Of a stretch of 12,044 nt of DNA, positions 6,042 through 12,044 are shown piece by piece (the first letter of the stretch is position 1; the number at the start of each line of letters is the position of its first letter). This DNA is from an uncultured Clostridia bacterium. Its GTDB lineage: Bacteria > Bacillota_A > Clostridia > Christensenellales > Aristaeellaceae. The notes under the pieces are model-generated. The model made no database searches. It saw only the letters and a program-made list of their open reading frames with translations, and was not told the DNA's origin. The stretch is from NCBI GenBank assembly GCA_947166205.1, contig CAMVDI010000040.1:1-12044 (forward strand). The letters are read 5' to 3'. A program made the position numbers and the translations under genes.

Positions 6042-8312
6042 ATGGAGACGCTGGAGGCGAGCATTCTCGGAACCATTTTCCGCAACGCGGAAAACGGCTA
6101 TTCCGTGCTGTCCGTGCGCGCCGGCCGGGCCGAGCATACGGTCATCGGCGTCCTGCCGGAGATCAGCCCCGGGGAGCAGGCGGTGTTTACCGGGGAGTGG
6201 GTGGAGCACAAATCCTACGGCCGGCAGTTCAGATGCGCCTCCTGCGAGATCCGCGTGCCCACCACGCTGCTGGGCATCGAGCGCTACCTGGGCAGCGGGG
6301 CGGTCCGGGGGATCGGGCCCAGCACCGCCCGGCTCATCGTCGGACACTTCGGGGAGGAAACCATGACCGTTCTGGCGGAGCATCCCCACCGTCTGACGGA
6401 GCTTCCCGGGATCGGGAAGAAGCGGGCCGCCATGATCGCGGAAAGCTTCGCGGAGCAGCAGGGCGCCCGGCAGGCCATGATCTTTCTGCAGTCCTACGGC
6501 GTTTCCGCCCCGCTGGCGCTGAAGATCAGCCAGTATTACGGGGAGGCGGCCCGGGAAATCGTGCAGCGGGATCCCTACCGGCTCTGCGACGACCTGGAGG
6601 GTGTGGGCTTCCGCACGGCGGACCGCATCGGCACCGCCCTGGGCCTGGCGGCGGACGGGGACAGCCGGATCCGGTGCGCCATGAAATATGTGCTGCGGGA
6701 GGCGGCGGAAAACGCGGGGCACTGCTACCTGCCGGAGGAGGAGCTGCGGGACAGGGCGGCCAGGCTGCTGCAGATCCCCCGGGAAAAATGTGCCCTGATC
6801 ATGACCCGGATGCTGCTGAACCGGGACTATGCAGAGACGCGTCGTCTGCTGAACCGGGAGCTGACGGCGGAGATGGACGGGGAGCCCGGCCGCCGGTTCT
6901 ACCTGCCGGATCTTTACATGGCGGAGCGGGAGGTGGCCTTCCGGATCCGGGAGCTGATGGCCGCGGTGCATCCCGGCCGGTTTCCCCAGGCGAAGCGGGA
7001 GATCGCCCGCTTCGAGCGGGAGCGGGGCATCACCTTCTCCCCCCGCCAGCGGGAGGCCATCGTGCGGGCGCTGGAAACCGGGGTTTTCGTCATTACCGGC
7101 GGGCCGGGCACGGGAAAGACCACGATCATCAACTGCATCCTGTCCCTGCTGAGCCGGGAGAACGAGACGCTGCTCTGCGCCCCCACGGGCCGGGCGGCCA
7201 AGCGCATGGCGGAGGCGGCGGGGGCCGAGGCGAAAACCATTCACAGGCTGCTGGAGTTCAGCGGCGAGGAGGGAACCTTCGGCCGGAACCTGGAGAACCC
7301 GCTGGAGGCGGACTGCGTCATCGCCGACGAGGCCTCCATGATCGACCTGAAGCTGATGAAGGCGCTGCTCCGGGCCATCGCGCCGGGATCCCGGCTGATC
7401 CTGGTGGGGGACGCGGACCAGCTGCCCTCCGTTGGCGCGGGAAACGTGCTGGGGGATATCCTGGCCAGCGGGGCCGTGCCCTGCGCCCGGCTGACGGATA
7501 TCTACCGCCAGAGCGAGCAGAGCCGCATCGTGCTGAACGCCCATCTGATCAACCGGGGGGAGATGCCGCTGCTGAACGAGAAGGGGACGGATTTCTTCTT
7601 TGAGCGCCAGGGACTTCTGCGGGAGGCGGCCCGGTCCATCGTGGCCCTGGTCCGGGAGCGGCTGCCCGGCTACCTGAAATACGACCCCCGGGAGGCTCCG
7701 GCCCTGGCCGCGCGGACCATCCAGGTGCTCTCCCCCACGAAGAAGGGCGAATGCGGCGTTCAGAACCTGAACGTCCTGCTGCAGGAAGCGCTGAATCCCC
7801 CGTCCCGGTCCAGGCCCCAGCTGACCTGGGGCGAAACCGTGTTCCGCAAGGGGGACAAGGTGATCCAGACCCGGAACAACTACGAACTGGCCTGGCGGCG
7901 GAAGACCCCGGCGGGATGGGAGGACGGCAGCGGCATCTTCAACGGGGACATCGGATACATCCTGGAGGCGGACCCCGGGGAGCATACGCTGACGGTGCGC
8001 TTTGACGACGACCGGGACGTGACCTACGGGACCGGGGACCTGGAGGACCTGAGCCTGGCCTACTGCCTCTCCGTGCACAAAAGCCAGGGCAGCGAGTTTC
8101 CGGTGGTGGTCATGCCCGTGACCGGGGGACCGCCCATGCTCATGACCCGGAACCTGTTCTACACCGCCCTGACCCGGGCCAGGGAGATGGTGGTGCTGGT
8201 GGGGACGGAGAGGGTGATCCGGGAGATGACGGAGAACGATCACGTGGCCAGGCGTTACACCGCCCTGGCGGCGCGCCTGCGGGAAGAGGGCGGGCCCGAT
8301 TTCCCCGGTTGA
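6042..8312 (+). CDS. recD2: RecD2/YrrC-type SF1B DNA helicase
   Basis: RecD2 is a 5'-3' DNA helicase found outside RecBCD, linked in Bacillus and Deinococcus to DNA repair and replication-fork maintenance. From the chosen ATG the protein is 756 residues. After an OB-like N-terminal segment come three helix-hairpin-helix-like elements (about 84-104, 118-138 and 183-198). The helicase motifs follow: Walker A GGPGTGKTT (353-361), PTGRAAKRM (381-389), DEAS (429-432), GDADQLPSVGAG (457-468), VHKSQGSEFPVVV (678-690) and NLFYTALTRA (704-713). I chose ATG 6042 over the in-frame ATG 6012 because 6042 has AGGAGG at 6-nt spacing, while 6012 lies inside the predicted promoter and has no ribosome binding site. 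The stop codon overlaps the -35 box of the next promoter. Confidence 0.94.
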   Translation: METLEASILGTIFRNAENGYSVLSVRAGRAEHTVIGVLPEISPGEQAVFTGEWVEHKSYGRQFRCASCEIRVPTTLLGIERYLGSGAVRGIGPSTARLIVGHFGEETMTVLAEHPHRLTELPGIGKKRAAMIAESFAEQQGARQAMIFLQSYGVSAPLALKISQYYGEAAREIVQRDPYRLCDDLEGVGFRTADRIGTALGLAADGDSRIRCAMKYVLREAAENAGHCYLPEEELRDRAARLLQIPREKCALIMTRMLLNRDYAETRRLLNRELTAEMDGEPGRRFYLPDLYMAEREVAFRIRELMAAVHPGRFPQAKREIARFERERGITFSPRQREAIVRALETGVFVITGGPGTGKTTIINCILSLLSRENETLLCAPTGRAAKRMAEAAGAEAKTIHRLLEFSGEEGTFGRNLENPLEADCVIADEASMIDLKLMKALLRAIAPGSRLILVGDADQLPSVGAGNVLGDILASGAVPCARLTDIYRQSEQSRIVLNAHLINRGEMPLLNEKGTDFFFERQGLLREAARSIVALVRERLPGYLKYDPREAPALAARTIQVLSPTKKGECGVQNLNVLLQEALNPPSRSRPQLTWGETVFRKGDKVIQTRNNYELAWRRKTPAGWEDGSGIFNGDIGYILEADPGEHTLTVRFDDDRDVTYGTGDLEDLSLAYCLSVHKSQGSEFPVVVMPVTGGPPMLMTRNLFYTALTRAREMVVLVGTERVIREMTENDHVARRYTALAARLREEGGPDFPG

Positions 8313-8337
8313 AACGGGGGAAAGGGTCTGATATAAT
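8309..8337 (+). promoter_or_regulatory. Strong sigma-A-type promoter for the peptidoglycan-binding protein gene
   Basis: TTGAAA (8309-8314) and a consensus TATAAT (8332-8337) are spaced by 17 nt. The -35 box overlaps the recD2 stop codon. Transcription would start near 8344, leaving a leader of about 100 nt. Confidence 0.88.
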
Positions 8338-8340
8338 AGC

Positions 8341-8442
8341 CCCGCAGAGCGGCGGGCCGGGGCGCCGGCCCTCAGGGCCCCCGCGGGAAGCGGAAGGGCG
8401 GGCCGGCCCTGTACTTTTCATAGGGGAGGAAGTGGGTCTGAG
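8341..8442 (+). promoter_or_regulatory. GC-rich, potentially structured 5' leader
   Basis: The leader has several overlapping inverted repeats: CCCGC (8341-8345) with GCGGG (8352-8356), GGGCCG (8354-8359) with CGGCCC (8366-8371), a GGCCC/GGGCC hairpin with loop TCA (8367-8379), and the palindrome GGGCCGGCCC (8400-8409). These arms can pair in alternative ways. The ribosome binding site GGGGAGGA (8423-8430) is left in an unstructured stretch, 12 nt before the ATG. It resembles no riboswitch class that I recognise. Confidence 0.4.
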
Positions 8443-9672
8443 ATGGATTTTCTGAATACCCTGCTGGCCTATATGGCGGCCATGATGGTGGTGGCGGTGG
8501 AGAGCACCGCCACGCCGGGCGTGACGCCCGAACCCACTCCCACTCCCACCGCCGCGCCGACGGCGGCGGTGGAGACGGTGACGGAGATTCCCTCCGTGAC
8601 GGCGACGCCGGAGCCCGCGCCCACGGTCTCCGTGACGCCCAGGCCCGTGCCCACGATCACGCCCAATGTCCGGGGCTATCACAACCTGGCCCAGGGGGAC
8701 CGGGGCGCGGACGTGAAACGGCTGCAGGAGCGGCTGATCGAGCTGGGATACCTGGCCGAGGGCAGCGCGGACGGCGCCTACGGCGGGAAGACCCGGCTGG
8801 CCGTGCGCCGCTTCCAGTATTACAACGGCCTGACCGTGGACGGCATCGCCGGAAGAGCGACCCAGACCAACCTGTTTGAGAACCCGGAGGCCGCCCCCGC
8901 GCCCTCCGAGGAGCCCCCGTCCGAGGAGCCGGACGACGAGGACACCGTGCCCCCCTCCGAGGAGCCGGACGACGAGGATACCGTGCCCCCGGAGGAGACT
9001 GCCGCGCCGGAAGAGGCCGCCGCGGTGCTGAACGCCCTCCTCGGTCCGGCGGAGTCCGCCGCGCCGGAGGAGAGCCCGAAACCGGAGGAGAGCGCCGCGC
9101 CGGAGGAGAGCCCGGCGCCGGAAACAGCCGCCGGGCCGGCGGAAACCGGGGCGGTCCGGGAAGTGACCGAGAATGTGGACCTGGACGCCCAGGCCTCCGC
9201 GGAACCCGCGGCGGAGGAGACCCCCGCGCCGGTGATTCCGGAATATGAGGATCTGGCCGGATGGGTCGTGCTGAATGACAGCGGCGAGAACATGCAGTGG
9301 ACGGAGACGGCGGACGGCATTCCCGTGGTCCGTTCCCCCCGGCTCCAGCGGGCGGAGGAGGACATCCGGGTCAGCCTGGAGGACATCTGCAGGAGCGTGC
9401 CGGGATGGACGCTCAGCCTGGAGGACCATTCCGCCGTGCTGGAGGCGGAAGGACAGACCCTGGCTATCCTGCGGGAGGAGTCCGGCCCCGCAGCCACGGT
9501 GAACGGCGTTGAGACCGACATTGAGGAAGCGGATTTCGACTTCGGGGACGGAAGCTTCATCCGGGTGGATTTTCTGACCAGGACCCTGGACGGCTCCTGG
9601 GAATGGGACGGGGAAGAGGAAACCCTGATGATCCGGATCCCCCCGGCGGAAGGAGGCGCCTATACGGACTGA
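8443..9672 (+). CDS. Probable exported protein with peptidoglycan-binding domain and stalk-like C-terminal domain
   Basis: The 409-residue protein begins with a hydrophobic stretch (about 4-19) that may be a signal peptide or anchor, although its n-region carries no positive charge and no lipobox cysteine is present. A Thr/Pro-rich segment (22-75) leads into a PG_binding_1-type domain (about 79-145; GDRGADVKRLQERLIELGYL and DGIAGRAT are typical). An acidic Pro/Glu/Ala-rich linker (about 146-265) follows, with repeats. The C-terminal 130 residues look like the stalk domain called copper amine oxidase N-terminal domain-like: a VNG element near 353-355, then a GDGSFIRVDFLTR-type strand and a GSWEWDGEEETLMI ending. 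No catalytic motif is visible, so it probably binds the cell wall rather than cutting it. It has its own promoter. No specific function can be assigned. Confidence 0.85.
   Translation: MDFLNTLLAYMAAMMVVAVESTATPGVTPEPTPTPTAAPTAAVETVTEIPSVTATPEPAPTVSVTPRPVPTITPNVRGYHNLAQGDRGADVKRLQERLIELGYLAEGSADGAYGGKTRLAVRRFQYYNGLTVDGIAGRATQTNLFENPEAAPAPSEEPPSEEPDDEDTVPPSEEPDDEDTVPPEETAAPEEAAAVLNALLGPAESAAPEESPKPEESAAPEESPAPETAAGPAETGAVREVTENVDLDAQASAEPAAEETPAPVIPEYEDLAGWVVLNDSGENMQWTETADGIPVVRSPRLQRAEEDIRVSLEDICRSVPGWTLSLEDHSAVLEAEGQTLAILREESGPAATVNGVETDIEEADFDFGDGSFIRVDFLTRTLDGSWEWDGEEETLMIRIPPAEGGAYTD
8917..8988 (+). repeat. Two tandem 36-bp coding repeats
   Basis: Two adjacent 36-bp units, 8917-8952 and 8953-8988, differ at two third-codon positions. 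Each encodes PSEEPDDEDTVP in the acidic linker of the peptidoglycan-binding protein. Further imperfect PEES-type repeats lie around 9060-9120. Confidence 0.9.
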
Positions 9673-9685
9673 TACCCCGTACTGC

Positions 9686-9714
9686 TTGCGTTCCCGGCGG
9701 GAATCGTGTATGAT
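9686..9714 (+). promoter_or_regulatory. Probable promoter for the HPr-like gene
   Basis: TTGCGT (9686-9691) and TATGAT (9709-9714) are spaced by 17 nt, just after the stop of the preceding gene. No terminator is visible between that gene and this promoter. Confidence 0.6.
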
Positions 9715-9751
9715 GGGGATGAACCCGGAAGAGAAAGAGAGGTGGATCCGG

Positions 9752-10000
9752 ATGAAAACCGTGCAGATCAGGCTGAGCCTGGTGGAGAACGTAAACCGCT
9801 TTGTAAATATCGTGGGCAGGTACCCCTTTGAGATGGACCTGCGGGCGGGGCGCCACGTGGTGGATGCCAAGTCGATCCTGGGGATCTTTTCCCTGGATCT
9901 GAGCCGCCCCATCACCCTGGAGATCTATCAGGACGACTGCGGCAGCCTGCTGGAAGAGATCAAGCCCTTCCTGACGACGGAGGAACCCGTACATTCATAG
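9752..10000 (+). CDS. HPr-like protein lacking the active-site histidine (Crh-like)
   Basis: The 82-residue product has the size and layout of the phosphocarrier HPr. Its KSILGIFSLDL segment (40-50) matches the KSIMGVMSL helix that carries the regulatory serine, here S41. The usual active-site block GLHARPA is replaced by VENVNRF, so the phosphorylatable His15 aligns with N13. It therefore cannot relay phosphate in the PTS in the normal way, but it keeps the serine that HPr kinase modifies in true HPr. Bacillus Crh, which has Gln in place of His15 and acts as a CcpA co-regulator, is a functional parallel; orthology is not shown. I chose the ATG at 9752 because AGGTG lies 7 nt upstream and the HPr fold starts there; the longer frame from 9686 would begin in the promoter. 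No HPr kinase or CcpA gene is in the window. Confidence 0.82.
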   Translation: MKTVQIRLSLVENVNRFVNIVGRYPFEMDLRAGRHVVDAKSILGIFSLDLSRPITLEIYQDDCGSLLEEIKPFLTTEEPVHS

Positions 10001-10025
10001 AAGAAAAAGCGCCGGAATACCCCCA

Positions 10026-10070
10026 AAAGACGAACTTTCCCGCTGAATTGTGGTTGCAATATTCGTAAAT
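10026..10070. promoter_or_regulatory. PurBox-like inverted repeat (putative PurR operator)
   Basis: AAAGACGAACTTT (10026-10038) and AATATTCGTAAAT (10058-10070) form an inverted pair centred near 10048, each with the CGAA core and A/T flanks of Gram-positive PurBoxes. Each matches 11 of 13 positions of the form AWWWCCGAACWWT (the second inverted). The downstream copy lies between the -35 and -10 boxes of the purR promoter, which suggests autorepression. The CGAA-to-TTCG gap is 27 nt, somewhat longer than the spacing I recall for Bacillus. Confidence 0.6.
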
Positions 10071-10081
10071 TATGGTACAAT
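10054..10081 (+). promoter_or_regulatory. Sigma-A-type promoter for purR
   Basis: TTGCAA (10054-10059) and TACAAT (10076-10081) are spaced by 16 nt, with TGG forming an extended -10. The predicted start near 10088-10090 falls inside the left arm of the following terminator hairpin. Confidence 0.82.
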
Positions 10082-10084
10082 AGC

Positions 10085-10113
10085 CTCCGGTCCCGCGGAC
10101 CGGGGCTTTTTTT
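10085..10113 (+). terminator. Intrinsic terminator between the HPr-like gene and purR
   Basis: A perfect 7-bp stem (CCGGTCC 10087-10093, GGACCGG 10097-10103, loop CGC), extendable by two pairs including one G-T wobble, runs into seven T residues (10107-10113); a second T-run follows at 10118-10122. It should end transcripts of the HPr-like gene. It also lies at the very 5' end of the predicted purR transcript. Confidence 0.85.
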
Positions 10114-10163
10114 CGGGTTTTTCTGAGATACACGGACGCGGAGAGGCCGCGGGGAGGGACGCC

Positions 10164-10982
10164 ATGGAGAAGATTCGCCGCAACGACCGGATGAGCGTGA
10201 TGATGAAAATACTGGCGGGGGAGCCGGGCAAGCTGTTTACGCTGAACCGGTTCTGCGAGCTGTTCGGCGCCGCGAAGTCCACCGTCAGCGAGGATCTGGA
10301 CGCCCTTCGCCGGGTCACCCGGGACTTTCATCTGGGGGAGATCGAAACCGTGACGGGCGCCGCCGGCGGCGTGAAGTTCCGGCCGGTCTGGAGCCGGGAG
10401 GATTCGCTGGCGTATATCCGGGAGCTCTGCGGGATGCTGAGCGGAAAGAGCCGGGTGCTGCCGGGGAACTTCCTGTACTATTCGGACATTCTTTCCACGC
10501 CGGATATCGTGAACCGCATGGGAGAGATCCTGGCCACCGGGTTCCGGGAGGAGAAGCCGGACTTTGTGCTGACCATGGAAACCAAGGGGATTCCCGTGGC
10601 CTTTTCCACGGCCAACGCCCTGGGGATTCCCCTGGTCATCGCCCGGCACAGCTCCAAGGTTTACGAGGGATCCGCAGTCAACATCAACTACGTCTCCGGA
10701 TCCGGGAGCATCGAAACCATGAGCCTGAGCCGGCGGGCGGTCCGGGAGAATCAGCAGGCCCTGATCGTGGATGATTTTCTCAGGGGCGGCGGAACGGCCC
10801 GGGGGATGGTGGAGCTGATGCGGGAGTTCAGCGTGAAGGTGGTGGGGATGGGATTCGTCATGTCCACCCTGACGCCGGAGAAAAAGCGGATCTCCGGGGA
10901 GAAGAGCCTGATGACCCTGGAGGTCACCGGCGGGGAGAACCCGGAGGCGGCGGTCCGTCCGGCGGCGTGGCTGAACGCCTGA
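10164..10982 (+). CDS. purR: Pur operon repressor PurR (Gram-positive type)
   Basis: PurR of Gram-positive bacteria represses purine synthesis and transport genes and is released from DNA by PRPP. The 272-residue protein has an N-terminal winged-helix DNA-binding domain (about 1-70, with KSTVSEDLDALRR as recognition region) and a phosphoribosyltransferase-like effector domain. The PRPP loop ALIVDDFLRGGGTARGM (199-215) includes the acidic pair D203/D204. The length is close to the 285 residues of the Bacillus protein. I chose the ATG at 10164 because a GGGGAGGG sequence precedes it and the family's N-terminus aligns there; the longer frame from 10050 would start within the promoter. Upstream is a PurBox-like dyad, so autoregulation is likely. 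It is unrelated to the LacI-family PurR of enterobacteria. Confidence 0.94.
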   Translation: MEKIRRNDRMSVMMKILAGEPGKLFTLNRFCELFGAAKSTVSEDLDALRRVTRDFHLGEIETVTGAAGGVKFRPVWSREDSLAYIRELCGMLSGKSRVLPGNFLYYSDILSTPDIVNRMGEILATGFREEKPDFVLTMETKGIPVAFSTANALGIPLVIARHSSKVYEGSAVNINYVSGSGSIETMSLSRRAVRENQQALIVDDFLRGGGTARGMVELMREFSVKVVGMGFVMSTLTPEKKRISGEKSLMTLEVTGGENPEAAVRPAAWLNA

Positions 10983-11037
10983 TCCCGGGAGCGGCGCCGG
11001 GACCCCCTGGCGGAAGGGGAGGAGCCGGGCGTGAGAT

Positions 11038-11066
11038 TTGCAATGCTTCCCGGGATATGATACAAT
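11038..11066 (+). promoter_or_regulatory. Sigma-A-type promoter for the HlyD-like gene
   Basis: TTGCAA (11038-11043) and TACAAT (11061-11066) are spaced by 17 nt, with TGA giving an extended -10. Start would be near 11073. The purR-to-promoter gap (10983-11037) holds a TCCCGG/CCGGGA inverted repeat but no T-run, so no clear purR terminator is seen. Confidence 0.82.
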
Positions 11067-11101
11067 AACAGGAAACATCCCGGAGAGAGGAGTCAGGAGC
11101 C

Positions 11102-12044
11102 TTGTATCAGATGTCGCCCCCTCAGCCGGTGCAGCCCGTATCGCGGCCGCCGGAGGAGCCCCGCCGGCTCAGCGTGGCTCAGATCGCGCTGATCGTGGTT
11201 GTCATGGGGTTCCTGGTCTGGTATCTGGTGACGGCGCTGACCCCCGAGGCCGAGCCCTACGGCCGGATCGAGGCGGGGACCCTGGGCTCCCGCTATTCCG
11301 GGGAGTGCCTGCTTGTGCGGGACGAGACGCCCTACGACGCGGAGGGCCTCACCAGCGTGGACTACCTGGCGGAGGAAGGCGCCGCCGTGTTCCGGGGGAC
11401 CCCGATCTGCAACGTCTTCTCCTCGGGCTTCAGCACGAAGGAGATGACCACCCTGCAGGATTACCGGGATCTGATCCGGGACTATCAGCTGAAGCTGCTC
11501 CGGGCGGAGGTGGCCACGGATGCCCGGATGGAAAAGCTGGAGAGCGAGGTCATGACCCGGGCCCGGGCAGTGCGGGCCATCGTTGGCGGCGAGCGGGGCA
11601 ACATGATCAATCAGGAGAACCTGCTGAGCATGGCCATCAACGCCCGGCAGAACTACCTGCGCCAGAAGTACAGCGAGGATCAGCGGATGACCCGGCTGTA
11701 TGACGACGAGCAGAGCCAGATGCAGCGCATCAGCTCCTGGACGAAGCAGTACGCCGCCATGAGCGAGGGCCTGGTCAGCTTCTACTCCGACGGATACGAA
11801 TACGGCCTGACGGTCAACAACTATGACCAGTTCACCCCGGCCCAGGTCCGGGCGATGCTGAACGGATCCAAGCCGGAGCAGGGCACCCTGATGAAGGGAA
11901 AGACCACGATCTACCGCCTGGTCCGGGACGGATACTGGTACGTGCTGATGCTGGTCCGGGACAACAACTGGAATCCCATCGAGGGCGCGTCCTACGAGCT
12001 GCGCCTGGAGAACTTCAGCGACACGAAGGTTCAGGCCCGGGTCG
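11102..12044 (+). CDS. HlyD-like membrane-anchored adaptor protein, N-terminal part (3' end cut by window edge)
   Basis: An open frame of 314 residues runs off the window without a stop. A Pro-rich cytoplasmic N-terminus (1-22) precedes one membrane segment (about 25-46, VAQIALIVVVMGFLVWYLVTAL). Outside it come a half-lipoyl/barrel-sandwich-like segment (about 58-107, ending TPICNVFS), a long charged helical stretch likely to form a coiled-coil hairpin (about 112-215), and a second half-lipoyl-like start (SEGLVSFYSDGYE). This order fits HlyD/membrane-fusion proteins. In Clostridia such proteins are often found before yggS and sepF, but those would lie beyond the window. The start is either TTG 11102 (AGAGGAG at 9 nt) or ATG 11111 (AGGAG at 11 nt); I show the longer one. 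The transport partner is not visible. Confidence 0.8.
   Translation, partial: MYQMSPPQPVQPVSRPPEEPRRLSVAQIALIVVVMGFLVWYLVTALTPEAEPYGRIEAGTLGSRYSGECLLVRDETPYDAEGLTSVDYLAEEGAAVFRGTPICNVFSSGFSTKEMTTLQDYRDLIRDYQLKLLRAEVATDARMEKLESEVMTRARAVRAIVGGERGNMINQENLLSMAINARQNYLRQKYSEDQRMTRLYDDEQSQMQRISSWTKQYAAMSEGLVSFYSDGYEYGLTVNNYDQFTPAQVRAMLNGSKPEQGTLMKGKTTIYRLVRDGYWYVLMLVRDNNWNPIEGASYELRLENFSDTKVQARV

Noticed and set aside
3055..6366. A 1,103-codon open frame on the plus strand
   Set aside because: It runs antisense to lspA, rfbD and lysC, all of which have clear family motifs, ribosome binding sites and terminators. Its translation is rich in Gly, His, Pro and Ala with no recognisable domain, as expected for a shadow frame in GC-rich DNA.
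5940..8243. A 767-codon open frame on the minus strand opposite recD2
   Set aside because: recD2 on the plus strand carries the full set of helicase motifs. The minus frame has no domain and low-complexity His/Gln/Pro/Gly composition.
8310..8323. Possible catabolite-responsive (cre) site at the promoter before the peptidoglycan-binding gene
   Set aside because: The stretch begins TGAAA, but the central CG is out of register and the right half does not match the consensus.
8140..9915. A 591-codon minus-strand frame opposite the peptidoglycan-binding and HPr-like genes
   Set aside because: It crosses two plus-strand genes that have their own promoters, and its Arg/Gly/His-rich translation shows no domain.
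10983..11037. Possible purR terminator
   Set aside because: There is a TCCCGG/CCGGGA inverted repeat with an 8-nt loop, but no T-run follows, so it is not called.
11038..11703. A 221-codon plus-strand frame at the right end
   Set aside because: It begins inside the promoter and its translation is Gly/Arg/Ala-rich without a domain. A different frame from 11102 has a membrane segment and HlyD-like order and stays open to the window edge.

Overview
The window is a GC-rich (about two thirds G+C by eye), densely coded piece of bacterial chromosome. It looks like a high-GC member of the Clostridia (Bacillota). The evidence is a Gram-positive-type PurR, an lspA-ylyB gene pair as in Bacillus, a RecD2/YrrC helicase, a His-less HPr paralogue, strong AGGAGG-type ribosome binding sites and AT-rich sigma-A-type promoters set in GC-rich surroundings. 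Family and genus cannot be resolved from sequence alone. I see no mobile element, CRISPR array, tRNA or rRNA, and no gene-free stretch longer than about 165 bases.

Layout. (1) Positions 2-2100, plus strand: the 3' half of mfd (transcription-repair coupling factor, cut by the window edge), with comF overlapping its stop codon. (2) Positions 2142-5877, minus strand: lysC (aspartate kinase) and a stand-alone rfbD-type reductase share one transcript, driven by a strong TTGACA/TAGAAT promoter and ended by an intrinsic terminator. Beyond that come lspA (signal peptidase II) and the pseudouridine synthase ylyB, ended by a second terminator that faces comF. (3) Positions 6042-8312, plus strand: recD2, transcribed divergently from lysC. 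(4) Positions 8309-9672: a strong promoter, a GC-rich leader, and an extracytoplasmic-type protein with a peptidoglycan-binding domain, a Pro/Glu-rich linker and a probable stalk-like C-terminal domain. (5) Positions 9686-10982: an HPr-like protein without the active-site histidine, then purR behind a PurBox-like dyad. (6) Positions 11038-12044: promoter and 5' part of a membrane-anchored HlyD-like adaptor that runs off the window.

Most of the content is housekeeping: DNA repair and recombination (mfd, recD2), lipoprotein maturation (lspA), rRNA modification (ylyB), aspartate-family amino acids (lysC), purine control (purR) and the cell envelope. The points most worth a second look are regulatory: the purR promoter appears to begin inside the left arm of the upstream gene's terminator, a PurBox-like inverted repeat brackets that promoter, a minus-strand terminator-like element sits at the start of comF, and a structured leader precedes the peptidoglycan-binding gene. 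The Crh-like HPr paralogue and the peptidoglycan-binding protein are the least conventional proteins. I found no convincing multi-gene novel system.
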